A stretch of DNA of 10,749 bases, taken from an uncultured Opitutaceae bacterium. GTDB taxonomy: Bacteria > Verrucomicrobiota > Verrucomicrobiia > Opitutales > Opitutaceae. Below the pieces are notes generated by a model, which had not been told where the DNA came from, made no database searches, and saw only the letters and a program-made list of their open reading frames with translations. Of this stretch, positions 1-6,492 are shown one piece after another. The DNA is taken from assembly GCA_903885525.1 (NCBI GenBank), contig CAISJA010000331.1, forward strand, positions 1 to 10,749, written 5' to 3'. The translations under genes were made by a program, and so were the position numbers. Position 1 is the stretch's first letter. Each line of letters opens with the position of its first letter.

Positions 1-251
1 GCCGCTTCGTCGGGAATCCCCTCCACCTGCACCCAGTATTCCCGCCGGTGGCCGCGGACCGGATCGAGCAGGCGGAAATTCAATCCCGGTTCGTCGCTGA
101 AGAGCAGGAGTCCCTCGGAGTCGGCATCGAGCCGGCCCAGCGCGTACACTGCGGCCGGCAGCCCGAACTCCGCCAGGGTCCGCCACCGTGACCCCGGCTC
201 CGGCGTGAATTGCGAAAGGACCCCGTAGGGCTTGTGGAGGGCCAGCAGCAT
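1..251 (-). CDS. RluE/RsuA-type 23S rRNA pseudouridine synthase, C-terminus outside the window
   Basis: Converts a specific uridine in rRNA to pseudouridine. The visible 83 residues start with MLLALHKPYGVLSQFTPEPG, the short RluE-like beginning in which the catalytic domain starts at once without an N-terminal S4 RNA-binding domain. The family motif GRLDADSEGLLLF lies at residues 39-51, with D42 as the expected catalytic aspartate. The REYWVQVEGIP stretch (70-80) matches the usual K-x-Y-x-V-x-V-E-G-x-P strand. ATG at 251 was chosen because the homology begins there; no Shine-Dalgarno sequence is visible. It is divergent from the chromate transporter with 98 bases between starts. The exact target (U2457 in E. 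coli RluE) is inferred by resemblance only. The 3' part of the gene lies beyond the left edge. Confidence 0.9.
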   Translation of the reverse strand, partial: MLLALHKPYGVLSQFTPEPGSRWRTLAEFGLPAAVYALGRLDADSEGLLLFSDEPGLNFRLLDPVRGHRREYWVQVEGIPDEA

Positions 252-349
252 GCCGCGAGGCTGGGCAAAAGTCCGGCCACGACAAATCGATAACAACCCG
301 CTGCGACAATAGGCGTGTCCAACAGCCCTTCCCCTGCTTCACTGCCGGG

Positions 350-1540
350 ATGCCGGCCCCCCGCCCTACGCATGCCACCCTTTTTCTCACGGCCCTGCGG
401 CTTGGCTGCACCTCGTTCGGCGGCCCGATCGCCCACCTGGCGTATTTTCATGAGGAGTATGTGGTGCGGCAACGCTGGCTGGACGAGGAAAGCTACGCCG
501 ACCTGGTGGCGCTGTGCCAGTTCCTGCCCGGCCCGGCGAGCAGCCAGGTGGGCTTCGGCGTTGGCCTGAGCCAGCGCGGATTGACCGGCGGCCTGCTTTG
601 CTGGCTGGGCTTCACGCTGCCCTCCGCCATTCTGATGATCGGGTTCGGCTACGGGGTATCCGCCCTGGGCCGGCTGTCCCAGGCGGGGTGGGTGCACGGC
701 CTGAACATCGCTGCCGTCGCCGTGGTGGCCCAAGCGGTCGGGCAGATGGGCCGGCGCCTGTGTCCGGATTTTCCCCGGGCCCTGCTGGCCGGTGCGGCGG
801 CCGCGTTGCTGGTGGTCTTCTCCGCCGGATGGGCGCAACTCGCCGTCCTCGCCGGCGGTGCCGTGGCGGGCTGGCTCTGGCTGCGACCGGACGCCGGCGC
901 GCCAATCCCGGCGGCACGGGTCCCGTCCGGTCCGGGCCGCGCCACTCTAGTCTGGCTCTTCCTGTTTGCCGCCCCCCTGTGCTTGCTGCCGGTGCTGGCG
1001 CAGGTCACCGGACGGACTGCCTGGCTGGCTACGGGGAGATTTTACTCCGCCGGAGCACTCATCTTCGGCGGCGGCCACGTGATCCTGCCGCTTCTTCAGG
1101 ATGCGATGGTGACACCCGGCTGGATTTCTCCCGACCGCTTCCTGGCGGGATACGGCGCGGCCCAGGCCCTGCCCGGGCCGTTGCTCACCTTCGCGGCGTA
1201 TGTGGGAACGGTGATGTCGGCGGGCCCCGGCGGCTGGATCGGCGGGGCGTGGGCGCTGGCCTGCGTATTTGCCCCCGCCCTGCTCATCGTGCTGGCTGTG
1301 CTGCCTTGGTGGAGCCGCCTGCGGGCCCACGCCGCCACCCAAGCGGCGCTGCGCGGGGCCAACGCCGCCGTCGTCGGTTTGCTGGCCGCCGCCCTGGTCC
1401 GCCCAATCGGTCTGAACGCCCTCACCGGGTTCAAGGAGATCATCCTGGCCTTCGCCGCCTGGGCTGCCCTGCATGTGCCCCGGATGCCGCCCTGGGCCGT
1501 GGTCGCCGGCTGCGCGCTGACGGGATGGTGGCTGTTCTGA
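350..1540 (+). CDS. chrA: ChrA-family chromate transporter
   Basis: Integral membrane transporter of the CHR family, known for chromate efflux, although many members have unproven substrates. The 396 residues correspond to the long two-domain form, in which two homologous halves are fused. Half-one signatures are TSFGGP (21-26) and QFLPGPASSQVG (57-68). Half-two signatures are FGGGHVILP (239-247) and ALPGPLLTFAAYVG (273-286). Hydrophobic segments run through residues 80-175, 200-217 and 298-320 and again near the C-terminus. ATG at 350 is the only in-frame ATG before the conserved TSFGGP region; no Shine-Dalgarno sequence is seen. No chrB regulator or other metal-resistance gene adjoins, so a dedicated chromate-resistance role is not supported by context. 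It is convergent with glgA and followed directly by a hairpin. Confidence 0.93.
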   Translation: MPAPRPTHATLFLTALRLGCTSFGGPIAHLAYFHEEYVVRQRWLDEESYADLVALCQFLPGPASSQVGFGVGLSQRGLTGGLLCWLGFTLPSAILMIGFGYGVSALGRLSQAGWVHGLNIAAVAVVAQAVGQMGRRLCPDFPRALLAGAAAALLVVFSAGWAQLAVLAGGAVAGWLWLRPDAGAPIPAARVPSGPGRATLVWLFLFAAPLCLLPVLAQVTGRTAWLATGRFYSAGALIFGGGHVILPLLQDAMVTPGWISPDRFLAGYGAAQALPGPLLTFAAYVGTVMSAGPGGWIGGAWALACVFAPALLIVLAVLPWWSRLRAHAATQAALRGANAAVVGLLAAALVRPIGLNALTGFKEIILAFAAWAALHVPRMPPWAVVAGCALTGWWLF

Positions 1541-1577
1541 GCGGAATGGTTGCTGTTGCCGGGCGCAACTGCTCCGC
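1541..1577 (+). terminator. candidate hairpin terminator of chrA
   Basis: An inverted repeat starts on the base after the chrA stop codon. The outer arms are GCGGA (1541-1545) and TCCGC (1573-1577), and the inner arms GTTGC (1549-1553) and GCAAC (1565-1569), separated by one mismatch and two G-T wobbles, with an 11-base loop. No T-run follows, so it is not a canonical Rho-independent terminator. Its position suggests an RNA 3'-end structure; chance pairing in GC-rich DNA is possible. Confidence 0.4.
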
Positions 1578-1686
1578 CCCGCCCTGGGTACCGCCGACTG
1601 AATAATAGCGCCGGGGTTGGTCGGGCCGGGCCCGGCCGGTCGTGACGGCGCGGTGGCTTCCAGCCCGCCGGCGGCTGGCCCGCTCC

Positions 1687-1699
1687 GGCTGGCCCAGCC
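1687..1699 (-). terminator. candidate hairpin after glgA
   Basis: GGCTG (1687-1691) and CAGCC (1695-1699) form a perfect five-base-pair stem with a three-base loop, six bases past the glgA stop codon on the minus strand. There is no T-run. A second possible stem (CCAGCC 1660-1665 with GGCTGG 1673-1678) lies further downstream. Weak as single evidence; noted because other unit ends in this window look alike. Confidence 0.3.
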
Positions 1700-1705
1700 A
1701 GGCCC

Positions 1706-3172
1706 TCAGCCTGCCGCCACCCCGCGTGCCGCCACGGCCCAGCGGTAGACTTCCACGTACTTGCCCGCGCTGCGTGTCCAAGAAAAATCCTGCGCCATGC
1801 CGCGCCGCTGCAGACCCGCAAATCCCTCCGGCCGGTCGTAATAGGTGGCACAGGCCCAACCGATGGCGTCGGTCAGGGCGGTGGCGGTGGCCGCCTGGAA
1901 GACAAAGCCCGTGCCCTGGTCGATCCCCTCCTCAAAATTCGCGACGGTGTCGACCAGCCCGCCCGTGGCGCGCACCACCGGCGGCGTGCCGTAGCGCATG
2001 GCGTACAACTGCGTGAGGCCGCAGGGTTCGGAGCGGCTGGGCATGACGAAGACGTCGGAGCCGGCCTGGATGAGGCGGGCGAGCTTGGCGTTGAATCCCG
2101 TGCCGATGCCGACGCGCCCGGGATAGAGCCGGGCGGCCTGGCGGAACGCTTCCTCCAGGTGTTTCTCCCCGCTGCCGAGCAGGGCGAACTGCACCTGCAT
2201 CGTATCCAGGATGCGCGGCATCGCCTCCGCCAGCAAATCAAGGCCCTTTTGGGCGACAAAGCGGGAGACCACGCCAAACACCGGCACGCCGGGTGCCGGA
2301 TGGAGGGCGAGCTGGAGCTGCAACGCCGCCTTGCAGGTCGCCTTTCCGGCCAGGTCCGCCGCGGTGTAGTGCGCCGGGAGGGCGGGGTCCGCCGCCGGGT
2401 CCCAGGAAGCGGCGTCGATGCCGTTGAGAATGCCAATGAGGTCGGCGGCCCGGAAGCGCAGCACCGGGTCGAGGCCGAAGCCGCCGGCGGCGGTGCGGAT
2501 TTCCCGGGCGTAGGTGGGGCTGACCGTGGTGAGCTTGGTGGCGTGGTACAGGCCGGCCTTCATCATGTTTACCTGGCCGTGGCTCTCCAGGCTGTCCGCG
2601 CGGAATTCGCTCCACGGGAGCCGGGCATAGCTGACGAGTCCGGCCTCCGCATAACCCTGGTGCTCGAGGTTGTGGATGGTGAAGACCGTGGCGGCCCGTC
2701 CGATCGGGCGGTCGCGGAGCACGGTGTTGAGCAGCACCGGAATGAAGCCGACCGTCCAGTCGTGGCAGTGGATGACGTCGGGGATCCAGTCGAGCTGTTC
2801 GCACAAGGTCAGGGCGGCGCGGGAGAGAAAGGCGAAGCGATGGGCGTTGTCGGGCCAGTCGCTGTAAACCTCGGGCCGGGCGAAAAACCAGTCGTGTTCG
2901 AGAAAGTACGCGGGGACCCTGGCGCCAGGCAGGGCGGTTTCCCAGACCCGGGCCCAGCGCGTCTCGGGGCCCACCTCCACGCCGAGCGACTCCGGGCGCG
3001 CCCGCCACTCGCCCACCCGCTTGGTCGAGCCATAGAGCGGGCAGACGACCCGCACGTCGTGCCCCAGGGCCGCCAGTTCCTTGGGCAAGGCACCCACCAT
3101 GTCGGCCAGGCCGCCAACTTTGACGAAGGGTTCCACCTCGGGGGTGGCAAACAGCACGCGCAGGGGACGCAT
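1706..3172 (-). CDS. glgA: glycogen synthase (ADP-glucose type, GT5)
   Basis: Transfers glucose from ADP-glucose to the non-reducing end of alpha-1,4-glucan in cytosolic glycogen synthesis. The protein has 488 residues, close to the usual bacterial length (about 477). The N-terminal Rossmann half starts RVLFATPEVEPFVKVGGLADM, with the ADP-glucose-binding K-x-G-G-L motif at K18. Further markers are HCHDW (135-139), TVFTIHNLEHQGY (162-174) and TVSPTYA (216-222). The C-terminal half has NGID (250-253), VVSRFVAQKGLDLL (301-314, with R304 and K309 expected to bind phosphate), the catalytic-region SRSEPCGLTQLYAMRYG (379-395, E382) and TGGLVDTV (403-410). ATG at 3172 starts right before the conserved strand; the frame stays open to 3337 but that extension is low-complexity and unlike the family. 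No other glg gene is present here, so the locus is an orphan glgA. Confidence 0.96.
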   Translation of the reverse strand: MRPLRVLFATPEVEPFVKVGGLADMVGALPKELAALGHDVRVVCPLYGSTKRVGEWRARPESLGVEVGPETRWARVWETALPGARVPAYFLEHDWFFARPEVYSDWPDNAHRFAFLSRAALTLCEQLDWIPDVIHCHDWTVGFIPVLLNTVLRDRPIGRAATVFTIHNLEHQGYAEAGLVSYARLPWSEFRADSLESHGQVNMMKAGLYHATKLTTVSPTYAREIRTAAGGFGLDPVLRFRAADLIGILNGIDAASWDPAADPALPAHYTAADLAGKATCKAALQLQLALHPAPGVPVFGVVSRFVAQKGLDLLAEAMPRILDTMQVQFALLGSGEKHLEEAFRQAARLYPGRVGIGTGFNAKLARLIQAGSDVFVMPSRSEPCGLTQLYAMRYGTPPVVRATGGLVDTVANFEEGIDQGTGFVFQAATATALTDAIGWACATYYDRPEGFAGLQRRGMAQDFSWTRSAGKYVEVYRWAVAARGVAAG

Positions 3173-3211
3173 ACCGCCATCAAAGGCGGAAGGCCGGCCC
3201 GGTGCCGAGAC

Positions 3212-3231
3212 AAAAAGCGAGCCCTGCCTCG
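3212..3231 (-). terminator. weak candidate terminator downstream of the FAD oxidoreductase
   Basis: On the minus strand, CGAG and CTCG arms (3228-3231 and 3218-3221) close a six-base loop and are followed after one base by five T residues (3212-3216 as A on the plus strand). It lies about 67 bases past the oxidoreductase stop and 40 bases before the glgA start. The stem is only four base pairs, so termination would be weak; it is the only hairpin in the window followed by a T-run. Confidence 0.3.
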
Positions 3232-3297
3232 GATTCCGCCTCCGGCGCAGGTTGCGGCCCGCCGGCCCGGCTTTCCCGCTTGGGGTGGCGCGGCGGA

Positions 3298-4428
3298 TCA
3301 GGTCCGGTGCTGCGCCTGCCGGATCAGCTGCGCCCACTCCGAGGCCTGGCCCGTGGCGAGCCGGGCCGCCGCGCGTCCGCAGAGGGCCCCGACCACATTG
3401 CCGGTGCCGTTATAGCCGCCAAAGGCCCAGACCTTGGGCCGTACCTCATCCAGGACCGGCAGGGCATCCAGCGTATAGCCCACTGCGGCCGCCCAACGGT
3501 GCAGGATGGGAGCCTTCACCCGGAGATGCTCACGCAGAAAATGCTCCATGCCGCCCTGTATCGTGGCGGTGGGTTCCTCGCTGTCGGTCCCTTCTTGCTC
3601 CAGGGCCCGGTCGCCGAAGCCGCCGAGCACGATCGAGTGGTCCGGCAGTTGCTGCCAGTATTCGAAGCCAAAACGCCGGTAGACCGCGCGGGGGAAATGC
3701 ACCTCGGGTGCCGGTCCGGTAGCCAGGAGCTGCAGGCGGGCGGTGCGCACCCAGGTGGAGAGATCGGGCAGGACGCGTTCCAACCGGCCGTCCACCGCCA
3801 CCAGTACCGCGTCGCATTCCACCACGCCGTCCGCCGTCACCACCCGGGTGTGGTCGAGATACCGCATCGGCGAAAGTTCGTAGAGTTGCGCTCCGCCGGC
3901 GAGCAGCCGGCGGGCCATGAAACGGACCCGGGCCAGCGGCTGGAAGACCCCGTCCGAGGGCAGCAGCAAACCCTCGCCCTCGGGTCCGGAGTAGGGCTCG
4001 GCCGGAAATCCGGCGGCCAACAGCGCGGCGAGATGCCGCCGGCAGTCCTCCCGTTCCTCCATGTCAGCCGCGACGCGCAGCGAGCCGTTGAGGCGGAAGA
4101 TCCCGGGCATGTCGGCCGCCGTCCGCCGGACCTCCTCCAAGGTCAGCCGGTAGATGCGCATCGCGGTCTCGCGGCCGAAAAGGGTGACGGTTTCGTGGAA
4201 AAATTTGGCCAGGCCGGCGAGGATGAAGCCGGCGTTGCGCCCGGCCGCACCCGCCCCCACCGAGCAGGCGTCAATCCCCACGGCCCTTAGGCCCTGCGCC
4301 TGCAACTCCTCCAGGGCGGCCAGGCCGGAACCGCCGAGACCAACCACACAAACATCGGCCCGCACCGTTCCCTGCAACGAAGGAAGCGGCGCCCACGTTT
4401 CATCATCCCAAGGGGTCAGCGACGGCAT
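3298..4428 (-). CDS. FAD-dependent oxidoreductase, DAO family (PuuB/OrdL-like)
   Basis: Predicted flavoenzyme of the D-amino-acid oxidase superfamily, which oxidises amines or amino acids; the substrate cannot be read from the sequence. The 376 residues fit the family. The N-terminal PWDDETWAPLP segment precedes a Rossmann dinucleotide-binding strand, DVCVVGLGGSGLAALEEL (25-42, G30-G32-G35). GAGAAGRNAGFI (58-69) corresponds to the conserved G-A-S-G-R-N-G-G segment after the flavin-binding acidic residue D53. VFQPLARV (161-168) and the C-terminal FGGYNGTGNVVGALCGRAAARL (336-357) complete the FAD fold. No transmembrane segment or signal peptide is visible. The start is MPSLTPWDD at 4428; an upstream in-frame ATG at 4503 would add 25 residues not expected for the family. 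It may be partly co-transcribed with glgA, but the 125-base gap holds a weak terminator candidate. Confidence 0.88.
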   Translation of the reverse strand: MPSLTPWDDETWAPLPSLQGTVRADVCVVGLGGSGLAALEELQAQGLRAVGIDACSVGAGAAGRNAGFILAGLAKFFHETVTLFGRETAMRIYRLTLEEVRRTAADMPGIFRLNGSLRVAADMEEREDCRRHLAALLAAGFPAEPYSGPEGEGLLLPSDGVFQPLARVRFMARRLLAGGAQLYELSPMRYLDHTRVVTADGVVECDAVLVAVDGRLERVLPDLSTWVRTARLQLLATGPAPEVHFPRAVYRRFGFEYWQQLPDHSIVLGGFGDRALEQEGTDSEEPTATIQGGMEHFLREHLRVKAPILHRWAAAVGYTLDALPVLDEVRPKVWAFGGYNGTGNVVGALCGRAAARLATGQASEWAQLIRQAQHRT

Positions 4429-4586
4429 CCCGCCATCTTTCCCGCCCGCCGTCGCCTGGCAAGCCCTGAGGCCGGGAACGCTCCGGGACCCGGGAAAATT
4501 CATCCATCGTTTGCCCCTACGGATTGTTACCTCCCCAGACCAAGCCCCGGGCAGGTTGCTTGCGACCCCGCCCCCCGTGGCTGCCC

Positions 4587-4616
4587 GGCGGCAAAATTCC
4601 TTGTCCACTTGCCGCC
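4587..4616 (-). terminator. candidate terminator of the rlmM-trmH operon
   Basis: A perfect eight-base-pair inverted repeat, GGCGGCAA (4587-4594) and TTGCCGCC (4609-4616), closes a 14-base loop and starts 12 bases past the SpoU methyltransferase stop codon. A further G-T pair can extend the stem inward. No T-run follows on the minus strand. It is the longest clean stem in any gap of the window and lies in the largest gap (4429-4628), which must also hold the promoter of the oxidoreductase, though I cannot point to clear -35 and -10 boxes. Confidence 0.45.
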
Positions 4617-4628
4617 TCTCCACTGTGG

Positions 4629-5393
4629 TCAGCGTGGGCCGAAAAATTCCCAGCAGAGCACGGCGGCGGCGGCGGAGACGTTGAGCGATTCGACCGTCTC
4701 CGCGCCGGGGATGCGCACGAGGCGGTCGCATACGGCGGCCAGGCCGGGGCTGAGTCCCTTCTCCTCGTTGCCGAGGATGAGGGCGGGCGGGCGCGGCAAG
4801 CCGCGGGCCTTCAGCTCGGTGGGGGAGAGTTGGCGGCCCGCCACACTGGTGCCGATGACGCAGTGGTGCCGCTTCAGCTCTGCGGCCAGATCCGTCAGCG
4901 CCGGCACCCGGTAGAAATCAAGGAACTCCATGCCTCCTTCGGCCACGCGCCAGGCCGCGTCGCCGGGCAGGGCCTGCGCCGGATGATCCGGGAGGATGAT
5001 GGCGCGGACGCCGAAAAAGGCCGCGGTGCGGGCAATGGCACCGAGGTTGTTGGCGTTGCCCACGCGGTCGAGCAGCAGCAGCGGGGCCCGCGTCCGCTCC
5101 CACTGCGCCAGCACCTCGCGGGTGACGCGCCGAAGCGGGCGCGCGGCAATGACCGCCACGATGCCGCCGTGGTGCACCGTGCCGGCGATTTTCTCCAGCT
5201 CCTCCGCCGGCACCTGGCGGTAGACCTTTTTCTGGCCGGCCAGCTGGTGGCAGAGGTCGCCCGCGCGCCGCCCCGAGGGCGGATCGAAAAAAAGGCGGAG
5301 GACCTCCCCGGGATGCTGCGCGAAAAGCGCCGTGACGGCCTGCCAGCCGCAGACGTTGATTTCCCGGGTTCTGGCCGGAAGGGGGGCTTTCAT
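4629..5393 (-). CDS. SpoU/TrmH-family RNA 2'-O-methyltransferase (YfiF-like)
   Basis: S-adenosylmethionine-dependent ribose methyltransferase of the SPOUT class acting on tRNA or rRNA. The 254 residues contain an N-terminal SpoU substrate-binding domain (about 10-85: CGWQAVTALF near the start and EELEKIAGTVHHGGIVAVI at 64-82), then the trefoil-knot catalytic domain. Motif 1 is LDRVGNANNLGAIARTAAFFG (108-128, with N116 and R122), motif 2 LILGNEEKGLS (205-215) and motif 3 IPGAETVESLNVSAAAAVL (228-246). The combination of the HHGG segment with these motifs resembles E. coli YfiF more than RlmB; the target nucleotide is not deducible. The ATG at 5393 overlaps the TGA of the RlmM-like gene in an ATGA arrangement, implying translational coupling. 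Upstream in-frame codons lie wholly within that gene and are rejected as a start. Confidence 0.92.
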   Translation of the reverse strand: MKAPLPARTREINVCGWQAVTALFAQHPGEVLRLFFDPPSGRRAGDLCHQLAGQKKVYRQVPAEELEKIAGTVHHGGIVAVIAARPLRRVTREVLAQWERTRAPLLLLDRVGNANNLGAIARTAAFFGVRAIILPDHPAQALPGDAAWRVAEGGMEFLDFYRVPALTDLAAELKRHHCVIGTSVAGRQLSPTELKARGLPRPPALILGNEEKGLSPGLAAVCDRLVRIPGAETVESLNVSAAAAVLCWEFFGPR

Positions 5394-6406
5394 GGTTGGG
5401 TCTCGCCCACGAGGGTGAATTCCTCGCGGTCGTGGTACAGGTGGCGGATATGGAGGCGGGTGGCGTACGCCGCAAAGGGGGAGCCGGCGGCGCGCACCGT
5501 GCGCAACAGGGCGAGCGGATCGGTGCGCCCGAACTTCAGATTGATGACGAAGTGCCGGCACCAGCCCTCCCGCAGCCACGGCGTAACCAGGTTCTCCATC
5601 ACATGATGCGGCTCCTCCACGAGGTCGCAGAAGAGCCAGTCACAGCCCGCCGCCGCCGGCCGGAAACGGAACGCGTCTTCGCGCCGGTGGGTGATGCGCG
5701 GGTGGTCCAGCGCCCCGCCCTTGAGCGGGCCGTTGTCGACCGCCGTGACCAGAGCGCCACGCTTCGCCGCGCTGTAGCTCCAGCCGCCGGGGGCGGCCCC
5801 GAGGTCGCACACCGTCTCGCCCGGCACCGGTTCGCGTCCGAGAATGACGTAGGCTTCCTCCACCTTGAGGTAGCTGCGTGACGGCGCCAAGGGATCGTCG
5901 GCCATGCGCCGCTGACCGCCGCGCCAGAGTTCGCGCGCCGCAAAGGCCCGCCCGAAGTCGGCGAAAAATACCACCAGGCCCCGGCCCGGCCCCGGCCCGC
6001 GCGGCAGGTCCGGCACCGCCAGCCGGGCGACGCGCGCGAGCTTGGTTTTCAACAGTGTGTGGAAGGCTTTTTCCACCGCCCCGACGCGGCGGCCCAGGCC
6101 GGGCAGCTCCGCCGCCCCGGCAAATACACAGGCCCAGGGCTGCTCCACGCGCTCGCCCCGCAGACTTTCCAGAAAATAGTCGGCGAGCTGCTGCGCCAGC
6201 GCATTGACCGACCCGCCGCGCACCTCGCGGGGCGCCAGGAGGGTGAGATGCGGGAAAGCCAGCTCATCCACCGCCTGCGGCACCGCATCTCCGGGGAGCG
6301 GCTCCGCCCCGGCCCAGCCGGGCCCGGTCTCGACCACGGTCAGGCCGTCGCCGCCCAGCTCGCGGGCGAGCAGGGCCTCGTAGCCGTGCTGGCCGAGGAA
6401 GAGCAT
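5390..6406 (-). CDS. rlmM: RlmM-like 23S rRNA cytidine 2'-O-methyltransferase
   Basis: FtsJ-fold S-adenosylmethionine-dependent ribose methyltransferase; E. coli RlmM modifies C2498 of 23S rRNA. The C-terminal half matches closely: APSRSYLKVEEAYV (174-187), the cofactor motif DLGAAPGGWSY (201-211), TAVDNGPL (221-228), REDAFRFRP (242-250), CDLVEEP (260-266), NLKFG (289-293) and RHLYHDREEFT (321-331). These supply the expected catalytic K-D-K-E set as K181, D261, K291 and probably E329. At 338 residues it is slightly shorter than E. coli RlmM (366), with a diverged N-terminal region where the THUMP-type domain should lie. The start is ATG 6406: an in-frame TAA lies four codons upstream and limits extension. 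There is no Shine-Dalgarno sequence. It is first in a two-gene operon with the SpoU methyltransferase and divergent from the DAHP synthase. Confidence 0.9.
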   Translation of the reverse strand: MLFLGQHGYEALLARELGGDGLTVVETGPGWAGAEPLPGDAVPQAVDELAFPHLTLLAPREVRGGSVNALAQQLADYFLESLRGERVEQPWACVFAGAAELPGLGRRVGAVEKAFHTLLKTKLARVARLAVPDLPRGPGPGRGLVVFFADFGRAFAARELWRGGQRRMADDPLAPSRSYLKVEEAYVILGREPVPGETVCDLGAAPGGWSYSAAKRGALVTAVDNGPLKGGALDHPRITHRREDAFRFRPAAAGCDWLFCDLVEEPHHVMENLVTPWLREGWCRHFVINLKFGRTDPLALLRTVRAAGSPFAAYATRLHIRHLYHDREEFTLVGETQP

Positions 6407-6443
6407 CCCGGGTGTTTATTTCCGAGGACCGGGCCGACGCGAC

Positions 6444-6463
6444 GAAATTCTCCGTGCAATTTC
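6444..6463. promoter_or_regulatory. inverted repeat in the rlmM/aroG divergent region, possible operator
   Basis: GAAATT (6444-6449) and AATTTC (6458-6463) form a perfect six-base inverted repeat with an eight-base spacer, AT-rich against a GC-rich background, within the 86-base region between divergent starts. Its symmetry and location suit a dimeric regulator site or promoter elements. It does not resemble the TyrR box or the TrpR operator as I know them. Inference only; a chance repeat cannot be excluded. Confidence 0.3.
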
Positions 6464-6492
6464 ATCGCCGGGGCGTTGACTCGGTTCCCGCC

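Noticed and set aside
514..1605. A 363-codon open frame on the plus strand overlapping chrA.
   Set aside because: Arginine and proline-rich shifted frame of chrA with no motifs.
1624..1637. A perfect 14-base palindrome, GGCCGGGCCCGGCC.
   Set aside because: Made only of G and C in a GC-rich gap, with no loop; likely composition rather than a protein site, although it lies between convergent genes.
3173..3337. N-terminal extension of glgA by 55 codons.
   Set aside because: The added residues are basic and low-complexity, do not fit glycogen synthases, and would overlap the end of the oxidoreductase gene.
2159..3415. A 418-codon open frame on the plus strand.
   Set aside because: Antisense to glgA, whose motifs are complete; the plus frame shows only low-complexity glycine, arginine and glutamate-rich sequence.
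3202..4290. A 362-codon open frame on the plus strand.
   Set aside because: Antisense to the FAD oxidoreductase, which has the full FAD-binding signature.
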